6,138 nucleotides of DNA, taken from positions 1 through 6,138 of the forward strand of contig JAFAWC010000672.1 in NCBI GenBank assembly GCA_019242135.1, read 5' to 3'. Shown here piece by piece: positions 1 to 6,122 of this stretch (positions within the stretch are counted from its first letter, which is position 1; each line of letters begins with the position of its first letter). The stretch comes from Mycobacteriaceae bacterium (GTDB lineage Bacteria; Actinomycetota; Actinomycetes; Mycobacteriales; Mycobacteriaceae). Position numbers and translations under genes: made by a program. The notes under the pieces were generated by a model, which did not search any database, was not told the DNA's origin, and saw nothing but the letters and a program-made list of their open reading frames with translations.

Positions 1-2
1 TC

Positions 3-293
3 TTCGAGACCGCGCTCGAACCCCGGCTCTACGTCGAACCGTCGTTGGTCCGTACCGATCTGCTGCGCCCGACCGACACGACGAGCTACTGCAATTACAA
101 GGGGGCGGCCCGTTATTGGGCCGCGGTGATGGGGGAAACGATCATCGACGACGTGGCGTGGAGCTACCCGGATCCACCGGCGGAGAGCCGTGCAATCACC
201 GGCTATCTCAGCTTCGACGCAACTCGCGCCGACGTCCTCGCCGAACTTCCGGTGTCCGTCCGCTCCGATGAAGACGAGCCGACCAGTAAGTGA
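3..293 (+). CDS. DUF427 family protein, C-terminal part (5' end outside window)
   Basis: The reading frame is open from the first bases of the window to the TGA at 291-293 and gives 96 residues; the start codon lies upstream of the window. A TTG at 45 could be mistaken for a start, but the residues before it (RLYVEPSLVRTDLL) continue the domain, so this is one partial gene. The pattern fits DUF427 proteins: a D-L-L..T..T stretch, then YCNYKGAARYW at residues 29-39, AWSYPDPP at 52-59, and ITGYLSF at 65-71. DUF427 domains are small beta-rich proteins of about 90-130 residues, sometimes duplicated in actinobacteria; their biochemical role is not established. After the domain only a short acidic tail follows. 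It lies 53 bp upstream of the adenylating enzyme on the same strand, so co-transcription is possible, but there is no known functional link. Family assignment is fairly sure; function is unknown. Confidence 0.85.
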   Translation, partial: FETALEPRLYVEPSLVRTDLLRPTDTTSYCNYKGAARYWAAVMGETIIDDVAWSYPDPPAESRAITGYLSFDATRADVLAELPVSVRSDEDEPTSK

Positions 294-313
294 ACCCCTG
301 ACGTCACCTTTGG

Positions 314-326
314 CTGCCCGCGGCAG
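314..326. repeat. Small perfect inverted repeat in the gap before the adenylating gene
   Basis: CTGCC at 314-318 and GGCAG at 322-326 are exact reverse complements around a 3-base loop, in the 53-bp gap between the DUF427 gene and the adenylating gene. No run of T follows, so it is a poor candidate for an intrinsic terminator. It could be a weak RNA hairpin or chance in GC-rich DNA. A perfect 8-bp palindrome, TGACGTCA, lies just before it at 299-306; the same octamer also occurs inside the acyl-CoA dehydrogenase gene near 3334, which weakens any regulatory reading. Confidence 0.25.
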
Positions 327-334
327 GCTACGAC

Positions 335-338
335 AGGA
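335..338 (+). promoter_or_regulatory. Ribosome binding site for the adenylating enzyme
   Basis: AGGA lies 8 bases before the ATG at 347, a normal Shine-Dalgarno distance. It supports the 347 start. Confidence 0.5.
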
Positions 339-346
339 TCGGCGGC

Positions 347-1444
347 ATGGACGGTACCGATTTCTCGCCTCTGGACGTGCCACGGGACGCGCCGGTCGGG
401 GATGCGGACGCCTACCTGCGCGCCGCGATCGCATGGCATTTCGGTGCAGACACCGGATCACCGTTTTGGCTCCGCGCAGCCAACGACCTGGACTTCGACC
501 CGCTGACCGACGTCCGCTCGCTGGCGGATCTGCGGTTGTTTCCCAATCTGGTGGACGACCTGCGCTGGGTCCCGGTCGCGGACCTGATTCCCCGTGGCTA
601 TGGGTCCCCGGCACCGGTCCCGTGGATTTTCGAGTCGGGCGGCACGACGGGCGCGCCCAAGCGGACGGTCCAGATGCCGGACTGGGTCGAGCAGGTCACG
701 CGATGGCAGATGGAGGATTTCGCCGACGGTGGCTTTGTGCCGAATTCGGGGCTTCTGTTCATCATGCCGAGCGGGCCGCACGGCGTGGGCCACTTCTCGC
801 GCGCGGTCGCCCAGCGATCGGGATCGATGTTCTACCCGGTCGATTTGGATCCGCGGTGGGCCAAGAAGCTCGCCGCCGGTGGCGCGGGCGCGCAGCTGTC
901 GGGCTACGTCGGCCACGTCCTGGAGCAAGCCGAACACATCCTGCGGACCCAGAATGTCGCAAATCTTCACACCACGCCTCCGCTGCTGGAGGCGATCGCA
1001 CGCGACGATGCCCTGGCGGATCTGGTGAGCCGGCGAATCCGCTATGTGCTGCTCAGCGGCGCCCACCTCGACGCCGACACCCTGGACCTGCTTCGCCAGA
1101 TATTTCCGCACACCACCATCTCGATGGCATTCGGCAGCACAATGATCCTGTCGCAGGCCCGCACACGCATCGAAACAACCTGTGACACATGGGTCTTCGA
1201 CCCGCGAACGCCCTACGTCAGCTTCTGGGTCATTGATCCCGACACCGGACGAGAAGTGCCGTACGGGGCCCGCGGTCAAATCGTGATGAACCACGTCAGC
1301 AAGGGCATGTTCATTCCCAACAATCTTGAGCGCGACACCGCGATCCGGCGACCGGGTCCGGCCGGGCAAGCCGGCGATTCTCTCAGCGAGGTGGCGCCGG
1401 TGGCCGCGTTTGGCGGCGAGCCCGTCGTCGAGGGAGTGTATTGA
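347..1444 (+). CDS. EhpF-like single-domain adenylate-forming enzyme (ANL superfamily)
   Basis: This 365-residue protein probably activates a carboxylic acid with ATP to an acyl-adenylate in the cytoplasm. The phosphate-binding A3 motif is clear at residues 96-107 (ESGGTTGAPKRT). The A5 region is AFGSTM at 261-266, where the usual Y-G-x-T-E glutamate is Met. A short GDSLSEV at 343-349 stands where the A7 Gly-Asp is expected. The chain then ends at EGVY. The small C-terminal ANL domain, with the A8 hinge and A10 catalytic lysine, is absent. This is the architecture of EhpF (about 41 kDa), an atypical ANL enzyme of D-alanylgriseoluteic acid biosynthesis in Pantoea. The end therefore looks natural rather than truncated. 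The only cysteine is Cys279, with none near the C-terminus where LuxE carries its acyl-accepting one. The stop overlaps the start of the next gene, an acyl reductase, so the activated acid is probably passed to it. Substrate is unknown. Family is confident; the EhpF-like role is inferred from architecture and neighbour. Confidence 0.85.
   Translation: MDGTDFSPLDVPRDAPVGDADAYLRAAIAWHFGADTGSPFWLRAANDLDFDPLTDVRSLADLRLFPNLVDDLRWVPVADLIPRGYGSPAPVPWIFESGGTTGAPKRTVQMPDWVEQVTRWQMEDFADGGFVPNSGLLFIMPSGPHGVGHFSRAVAQRSGSMFYPVDLDPRWAKKLAAGGAGAQLSGYVGHVLEQAEHILRTQNVANLHTTPPLLEAIARDDALADLVSRRIRYVLLSGAHLDADTLDLLRQIFPHTTISMAFGSTMILSQARTRIETTCDTWVFDPRTPYVSFWVIDPDTGREVPYGARGQIVMNHVSKGMFIPNNLERDTAIRRPGPAGQAGDSLSEVAPVAAFGGEPVVEGVY
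1430..1436 (+). promoter_or_regulatory. Shine-Dalgarno inside the end of the adenylating gene, for the reductase
   Basis: GAGGGAG lies 4 bases before the TTG at 1441, inside the last codons of the upstream gene. Together with the TTGA start/stop overlap it indicates translational coupling. The spacing is short but usable, and it decides in favour of the rare TTG start. Confidence 0.6.
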
Positions 1445-2871
1445 CCGCCCTTCTCGCAATCGACGCGCTCGGGCCCGACGGCGACTATCGCACCCGGAAC
1501 CGCGAGACCATCGCGACCACCGGCGGTGAACCCGTCGCCGAACTGAGCATCGTGCCTGCCCTGTATGTCAGCCGATGCGTCAGCACACAACGAAAGACGC
1601 GCCCGCTTCCGCTGCCGCAGCGTGCAGCGGCGCTCGACACGGCCGCCGATGTCTTCATGAACACATCCATCGCCGGCCTGGACTTCGACAGCTACGTGAA
1701 CCTCACCTGTCGGGTTTCCGGTCTGCCGATGGCCGCAGCCCGGCAGGGCGCGCGCGCGGTCGGCGACGCGCTGGCGACCGCATTCGACGCCGTCCGGCCG
1801 GCCCAACCGGCCGGAGCGGCGATGGACTGGCGCGAAACGTGCGGGCGCAACGCAGCCGCGGTGTGGGCGCGGCGCGGCGAAGTGCTGACCGTCCTGGCAC
1901 CGGGTAACGCACCAGGTGTTCACGGCCTGTGGCCGCAGGCCCTGGCTTTGGGTTATCGCGTCGCGGTGCGGCCATCGCGTCGTGAGCCGTTGACTGCGCA
2001 CCGGTTGATCCAGGCGTTGCGGCTGGCCGGATTCCGACCCGAGGACGCGGTGTATCTGCCCACCGGCCACGCGGGAACCGACGACATCATCGCCGCCGCC
2101 GATCTCGCACTGGTCTACGGCGGACACGACGTCGTGGACAGGTACGCCGATGACCCGATGGTGTTCACCAACGGACCGGGACGCAGCAAGATCCTCCTCA
2201 CCGCCGAGCAGGACTGGCGCCACTACCTCGACGTGATCGTCGACTCCGTCTGCAGCCTCGGCGGGATGGCGTGTGTCAACGCGACAGCCGTGCTGTTTGA
2301 GGGCGATGCGGCCGCGCTGGCCCGCGCGATCGCCGAGAAACTGTCGGCGATCACGCCGCTGCCCAACACCCATGCCGAAGCAGTGCTGCCCACCATGCCG
2401 ATCGAGAAAGCACGCTCACTCGCCGACTATCTGAGCGCGAAGGCGGCAGGCTCGGTTCCACTTCTCGGCTCCGAGCAGGTGGTGGCCGACCTCGGCGACG
2501 GGTATGCCGCACTGCGCCCCGCAGTACACCTGCTGCACAAGCCCGATCCAGAGAAACTCAACATCGAGCTGCCCTTCCCGTGCGTGTGGGTGTCGGCCTG
2601 GTCACGAGATGATGGTCTCGCGCCGCTGCGAAATTCCTTGGTAATCAACGCCGTCACCACCGACGACGAGCTCATCGACGATCTGGTCGCCGAGCCGACG
2701 GTGACCAATGTGTACAGCGGCCACTACCCCACCCATCACACGGCGCCGGGCGTCCCGCACGACGGATTCCTCGCCGACTTCCTCATGCGCAACAAGGGAT
2801 TCATCAGCGATTCTGCCCGTGTGTCAGCAGCTCGGAGCACCGATATGGCCGAGCGTAAATCCGCTACTTGA
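1441..2871 (+). CDS. EhpG/LuxC-like acyl reductase, aldehyde dehydrogenase fold
   Basis: This 476-residue protein probably reduces an activated acyl group to an aldehyde with NAD(P)H. The cofactor-domain stretch LAPGNAPGVHGLWPQALALG (152-171) runs into VAVRPSRREP (174-183), where the usual ALDH Lys of V-x-K-P-S is Arg177. YGGHDVVDRY (226-235) stands at the glycine-motif position. The catalytic cysteine is most likely Cys278 in GGMACVN (274-280). ELPFP (376-380) matches the ALDH E-x-F-x-P motif. The general-base E-L-G-G of oxidising ALDHs is replaced by PGRSK (246-250), which suits an acyl reductase. Residues 1-60 are less conserved-looking. The TTG start overlaps the upstream stop as TTGA and has a good Shine-Dalgarno; no in-frame ATG or GTG sits better. 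The gene ends by overlapping the convergent acyl-CoA dehydrogenase by 8 bases. A true CoA-dependent acyl-CoA reductase is the main alternative. Substrate and aldehyde product are unknown. Confidence 0.85.
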   Translation: MTALLAIDALGPDGDYRTRNRETIATTGGEPVAELSIVPALYVSRCVSTQRKTRPLPLPQRAAALDTAADVFMNTSIAGLDFDSYVNLTCRVSGLPMAAARQGARAVGDALATAFDAVRPAQPAGAAMDWRETCGRNAAAVWARRGEVLTVLAPGNAPGVHGLWPQALALGYRVAVRPSRREPLTAHRLIQALRLAGFRPEDAVYLPTGHAGTDDIIAAADLALVYGGHDVVDRYADDPMVFTNGPGRSKILLTAEQDWRHYLDVIVDSVCSLGGMACVNATAVLFEGDAAALARAIAEKLSAITPLPNTHAEAVLPTMPIEKARSLADYLSAKAAGSVPLLGSEQVVADLGDGYAALRPAVHLLHKPDPEKLNIELPFPCVWVSAWSRDDGLAPLRNSLVINAVTTDDELIDDLVAEPTVTNVYSGHYPTHHTAPGVPHDGFLADFLMRNKGFISDSARVSAARSTDMAERKSAT

Positions 2872-5032
2872 TCAACGGATCTCGCGGTAGACCCAGAATG
2901 CGCTCGGCGATGGTGTTGCGGGAGATCTCCGAGGTGCCCCCGGCGATCGTGATCGCGCGGCCGCCCAAATACGAGCCCAACAACCTCGGCATCTTCCCGA
3001 GGACAGCAGCCGTGCCGACCAGCTCCATGCCGAGCTCGGTCAGGCGCTGCGACTGCTCGGCCAGGACGAGCTTGGTCACATTGCCCTCGGGGCCCGGCTC
3101 CGCCCCGGCGATCGCCCGACTCGCGCGCCGCAGGTTGAGCAGCCGCAGGGTGTGGAAGTCAGCGATCACAGCACCGGCCCGGTGGACATATGCCGAAGCG
3201 CCCACCGCGGGCGCGCCGTCGAGCAGCTTCACCAGGTCGTCCACCGTGAACGCGAGCGTGCCCGATGAGCCGCCACCGATCGAGATGCGTTCGTTGCCCA
3301 GCGTCGCGCGGGCAACCAGCCAGCCCCGGTTGACGTCACCGACCACGTCGGAGTCGGAGACGAACACGTCATCGAAGAACACCTCGTTGAAGTGCGACTC
3401 GCCGGTGATCTCCCGTAACGGCTTGACTTGCACTCCAGGCGCCGCCATGTCGATGGCCATCATCGTGACCCCGGCATGCTTAGGGGCGTCGGGGTCGGTG
3501 CGCACGGTGGCAAGCCCCCACTGGCACTGCCGGGCGAGACTGGTCCAGACCTTCTGACCGGTGACCAGCCATCCCCCTTCGACACGCTTCGCCGATGTGC
3601 GTACCGCGGCGGCGTCGGAACCGGCCCCCGGCTCAGAAAACAGCTGGCACCACATCTCCTTGCCCCGCAACACGGGCTCCACCCAGCGCTCCCGCTGTTC
3701 ATTGGTGCCGGCTTGCGCGATTGTCAGCGTTACCCATCCGGTGATCCCGAGGTCGGGCAGGTCGACGCCCCGGAATTCCTCTTCGATCACCAACTGCTCG
3801 ACGACATCTGCGCCCCTGCCCCACGGCTTGGGCCAGTGCGGCACGAGATATCCGGAGTCGACGAGAAAGTCGCGCCGCGCCGACTCTGGAAGCGAGCGCA
3901 CCTTGGTCGCGGCTTCGCGGGCCTGCTGCCGATGGTCCTCGGCCCCGGGGGGCAGCGTGAACGACGCGCCGTGCGCTGCGCCCGTGCGCTGGGCTTCCAC
4001 GACGTCGGCCAGAGCGTCAGCGCCGTCGTCCATCACCGCGGCCAGCGTGCGTGCCCGCCGCAGGTAGAGGTGCGCGTCGTGCTCCCAGGTGAACGCGACA
4101 CCGCCGTGCAGCTGGATATTGTTCTGCGCGTTGAAGATCAGCGTCCGGATAGCCAACGCGGCGGCCACCGCGGCACCGAACCCGGCGTTGTCCAGATCGT
4201 CACTTCGGGCGGCGTCCCAGGTGGCGGCCGTCGATTGCTCGGCGTTGACGAGCATGTTGGCAAGATGATGTTTGACCGCCTGAAACGTTCCGATGGTCCG
4301 GCCGAACTGCTCACGCACCTTGGCGTAATCACGCGCCATCTCCAAGCAAGCCCAGCTGACCCCGACAGCCTCGGCCGCCGCCAGGATGCGCAACACCGTG
4401 CGGGCGCGCCGCGCCGCTCCGGACAACACCCGTTCGGCCGGCACCGCGACCGAACCGAGCGCGACCGCGCCGATGGAGCGGGTGGTGTCCAGTGCCGTCG
4501 AGGGGGTCACGCTGACCCCGTCGGTACCGGCGTCGACCACAACGACGTCCTCGCCGGCGGCGATCACCAATACCTCGGCGTCGGGCGCGCCGAGCACGGC
4601 CGGACTGTCCCCGCTGACCGCCCCGTCCGAACCGATCGATAGGTTGCCCGACAGTCCCACCGCCGCCACCGTGCTGCCGTCGGCGAGCCCCGGAAGAAGC
4701 TGCGCGCGAAGCGAATCCGATCCGCAGCGGTCGATGACCAGCGACGCTGCCACGCTCGGAAGGAACGGGCCGGGGCACAGCTCGTGGCCCTGGGCCTCGA
4801 GCACGATGGCCAACTCCGACAGATTAAACCCGGACCCGCCGTGCTCCTCGGCGATCGCCAGCCCGGTCCAGCCCAGCGCCGCCGACGCCTTCCAGATCTC
4901 GGCCGGATGCGCCGAACCGCCCTCCAGTGTCGCGCGCGCCGCGGCGCGGCTGTCGAGCCTGTTGAGCTGGCCGATAGCAGCGTCGGCCAGGTCGCGGTGC
5001 TCGTCGGTGATTGCCAAAGCAGAAGTAGTCAC
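2864..5032 (-). CDS. Fused two-domain acyl-CoA dehydrogenase (FadE22/FadE34 type)
   Basis: This 722-residue flavoprotein carries two acyl-CoA dehydrogenase domains in one chain and should introduce a C2-C3 double bond into an acyl-CoA thioester. Domain 1 (about 1-350) has the FAD-contacting helix R240-EQFGRTIGTFQ and QLHGG at 307-311, but no S-E-P-G-x-G-S-D loop and no catalytic Glu (Leu214 in the IVD-type position). Domain 2 (about 365-722) has SEPGAGSD (466-473), WTS (496-498), a candidate catalytic base Glu581 (NERISIGGG, the IVD/LCAD-type position) and the C-terminal GGTSEISRN signature (698-706); the MCAD-type glutamate position is Gly698. The halves thus complement each other, like the heteromeric steroid FadEs. 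Length matches mycobacterial FadE6/FadE22/FadE34 (about 710-730 residues). GTG at 5032 is chosen because MTTSALAITDEHRDLA aligns with family N-termini; an ATG at 5080 would add 16 Arg-rich residues. Substrate (fatty, branched or steroid side-chain acyl-CoA) cannot be fixed from sequence. Confidence 0.93.
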   Translation of the reverse strand: MTTSALAITDEHRDLADAAIGQLNRLDSRAAARATLEGGSAHPAEIWKASAALGWTGLAIAEEHGGSGFNLSELAIVLEAQGHELCPGPFLPSVAASLVIDRCGSDSLRAQLLPGLADGSTVAAVGLSGNLSIGSDGAVSGDSPAVLGAPDAEVLVIAAGEDVVVVDAGTDGVSVTPSTALDTTRSIGAVALGSVAVPAERVLSGAARRARTVLRILAAAEAVGVSWACLEMARDYAKVREQFGRTIGTFQAVKHHLANMLVNAEQSTAATWDAARSDDLDNAGFGAAVAAALAIRTLIFNAQNNIQLHGGVAFTWEHDAHLYLRRARTLAAVMDDGADALADVVEAQRTGAAHGASFTLPPGAEDHRQQAREAATKVRSLPESARRDFLVDSGYLVPHWPKPWGRGADVVEQLVIEEEFRGVDLPDLGITGWVTLTIAQAGTNEQRERWVEPVLRGKEMWCQLFSEPGAGSDAAAVRTSAKRVEGGWLVTGQKVWTSLARQCQWGLATVRTDPDAPKHAGVTMMAIDMAAPGVQVKPLREITGESHFNEVFFDDVFVSDSDVVGDVNRGWLVARATLGNERISIGGGSSGTLAFTVDDLVKLLDGAPAVGASAYVHRAGAVIADFHTLRLLNLRRASRAIAGAEPGPEGNVTKLVLAEQSQRLTELGMELVGTAAVLGKMPRLLGSYLGGRAITIAGGTSEISRNTIAERILGLPRDPLIK

Positions 5033-5038
5033 AGATAG

Positions 5039-5044
5039 ACGGTA
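5039..5044 (-). promoter_or_regulatory. Candidate leaderless -10 element for the acyl-CoA dehydrogenase
   Basis: On the minus strand TACCGT (fits TAnnnT) is followed by 6 bases and then the GTG at 5032. This is the spacing of mycobacterial leaderless promoters, where transcription begins at the start codon. No good Shine-Dalgarno precedes this GTG and no -35 is visible. The alternative start, ATG at 5080, has AAGG (minus strand, 5089-5092) 8 bases before it, so the choice is not settled. Confidence 0.4.
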
Positions 5045-5090
5045 GCGCCGGGGCCGTCGGGTCCGGCGGTGGCCCGCCATAGCTCACGCC

Positions 5091-5116
5091 TTGACAGTAA
5101 TACGATAGTTTGTAAA
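5091..5116. promoter_or_regulatory. AT-rich divergent promoter/operator candidate
   Basis: Between the two divergent genes lies an AT-rich island in GC-rich DNA. Its edges, TTGACA (5091-5096) and TGTAAA (5111-5116), form an imperfect inverted repeat: five of six base pairs match across a 14-base spacer. Inside it, TACGAT on the plus strand (5101-5106) and TATCGT on the minus strand (5102-5107) both fit TAnnnT -10 elements and overlap back to back. TTGACA is a perfect -35 hexamer, but no -10 sits at the normal 16-18 bases from it. The arrangement suits a shared regulator, perhaps TetR- or FadR-like, controlling both acyl-CoA genes. No regulator gene is in the window. Confidence 0.4.
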
Positions 5117-5193
5117 GCCTTCGGATTCGGCTCACGGCCCGGGCACCCGCGCGCTGCCACCAACTCGACTGATGCATAGTTCTGACCATGAAA

Positions 5194-5204
5194 AAGGACG
5201 GGAG
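5194..5204 (+). promoter_or_regulatory. Ribosome binding site for the crotonase gene
   Basis: AAGGACGGGAG contains two purine-rich Shine-Dalgarno cores; GGAG at 5201-5204 is 9 bases before the ATG at 5214. It supports that start over the in-frame ATG at 5172, which has no such site. Confidence 0.7.
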
Positions 5205-5213
5205 TTGACGGAA

Positions 5214-6122
5214 ATGAGCACCTACACGTACCTCACGTACGAGACATTGGACGACGGCCGAATCGCCAGGATCATGCTCAACCGGCCGGATGCGCGCAAC
5301 GCACAGAACCGCGGAATGCTGGTCGAACTGAACGAGGCGTTCCTTCGGGCCGAGGCCGACGACGAGGTCCGCGTCGTCATCCTCGGTGGTACAGGACCGA
5401 TGTTCTCCTCCGGCCACGACCTGGGCTCGAAGGTCCTGCTGGCGGAGTACTCCCCCGGCCCGGACCAGCACCCCAGTTACCGGGTGAACGGCGGTACCCG
5501 GGAGGCGGCCGAGAAGCTGATGCTGCAGGAGTGGCATCACTTCTTCGACAACACGCGGCGATGGCGCAATCTGCGCAAGATCACCGTCGCCCAGGTTCAC
5601 GGCGAGGTGTACGCGGCGGCGCTGATGCTGATGTGGGCGTGCGATCTCATCGTCGCCGCTGAGGGCACGCGCTTCGCTGATGTCGTCGGAACCCGCTTGG
5701 GCATGTGCGGTGTCGAGTATTTCGCTCATCCTTGGGAATTCGGACCGCGAAAGACGAAAGAACTGATGCTCACCGGCGATTCGTTGACCGTTGAGGACGC
5801 CTATCAGCTCGGCATGGTGTCGAAGATATTTCCGGAGGCCGAACTAGCCGCCAGGACATTGGACTTCGCGCGGCGTATCGCGCAGGTACCGACGATGGCC
5901 GCGCTGCTGATGAAAGAAGCGGTCAATCAGACCGTCGACAACATGGGCTTCTACAACGCGTTGAATGCGTGCTTCACCCTGCATGAGCTCAACCATGCGC
6001 ACTGGGCATGGACACACGACAACAGGTTCCCGGTCGGTCTCGAAGAGGACGGCCTTCCGAACTGGCGCACTGCTCCGCCCGTCGTACCGGCGGTGAAGGA
6101 CAAAGTCGGCCCGGAGGCGTAG
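5214..6122 (+). CDS. Crotonase-superfamily (enoyl-CoA hydratase/isomerase-like) protein lacking the hydratase glutamates
   Basis: This 302-residue acyl-CoA enzyme has the crotonase fold: NRPDARNAQN at 23-32, the first oxyanion-hole segment SSGHDL at 65-70, the second segment VHGEVYAAALML at 128-139 followed by CDLIVAAE, and a helical C-terminal trimerisation part. The usual G-G-G of the second segment is A-A-A (134-136). The two catalytic glutamates of rat enoyl-CoA hydratase, Glu144 and Glu164, fall on Met138 and Val158. Between the two oxyanion segments there are about 24 more residues than in the rat enzyme (roughly 78-105, including YSPGPDQHPSY). Simple hydration is therefore unlikely; isomerase, hydrolase, C-C cleavage or a non-catalytic acyl-CoA-binding role are possible. 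The start at 5214 has a good Shine-Dalgarno and gives the family N-terminus; starting at 5172 would add 14 unrelated residues. It is divergent from the acyl-CoA dehydrogenase and probably shares control and pathway with it. Family is confident; reaction is unknown. Confidence 0.92.
   Translation: MSTYTYLTYETLDDGRIARIMLNRPDARNAQNRGMLVELNEAFLRAEADDEVRVVILGGTGPMFSSGHDLGSKVLLAEYSPGPDQHPSYRVNGGTREAAEKLMLQEWHHFFDNTRRWRNLRKITVAQVHGEVYAAALMLMWACDLIVAAEGTRFADVVGTRLGMCGVEYFAHPWEFGPRKTKELMLTGDSLTVEDAYQLGMVSKIFPEAELAARTLDFARRIAQVPTMAALLMKEAVNQTVDNMGFYNALNACFTLHELNHAHWAWTHDNRFPVGLEEDGLPNWRTAPPVVPAVKDKVGPEA

Noticed and set aside
299..306. Perfect palindrome TGACGTCA as an operator
   Set aside because: Only 8 bp, and it also occurs inside the acyl-CoA dehydrogenase coding region near 3334, so chance is likely.
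314..326. Hairpin CTGCC/GGCAG as an intrinsic terminator after the DUF427 gene
   Set aside because: Stem of only 5 bp and no following T run; kept only as a low-confidence repeat.
190..1185. 331-codon plus-strand open frame overlapping the adenylating gene
   Set aside because: Out-of-frame Arg/Pro/Gly-rich translation; the 347-1444 frame has the ANL motifs.
1276..2373. Long open frames on the strand opposite the pair, including 458-1459 and 1276-2373 (minus)
   Set aside because: They are shadows of the two well-supported plus-strand genes: Arg/Gly-rich, low-complexity composition typical of antisense frames in GC-rich DNA, no recognisable domain.
347..2871. A phenazine biosynthesis cluster
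   Set aside because: Only the EhpF/EhpG-like pair is present; no phz core genes are visible in the window, so phenazine production cannot be claimed.
3428..4642. 404-codon plus-strand open frame across the acyl-CoA dehydrogenase, and a plus-strand one at 2868-3557
   Set aside because: No family motifs; they lie fully antisense to conserved ACAD motifs, so the minus-strand gene is the real one.
5091..5119. A classical -35/-10 promoter starting at TTGACA on the plus strand
   Set aside because: No TAnnnT hexamer lies 16-18 bases downstream; TACGAT is only 4 bases away and would act on its own.
4824..5729. 301-codon minus-strand open frame spanning the intergenic region and the crotonase start
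   Set aside because: It is antisense to the crotonase N-terminus and out of frame with the acyl-CoA dehydrogenase; no domain and no start signal.
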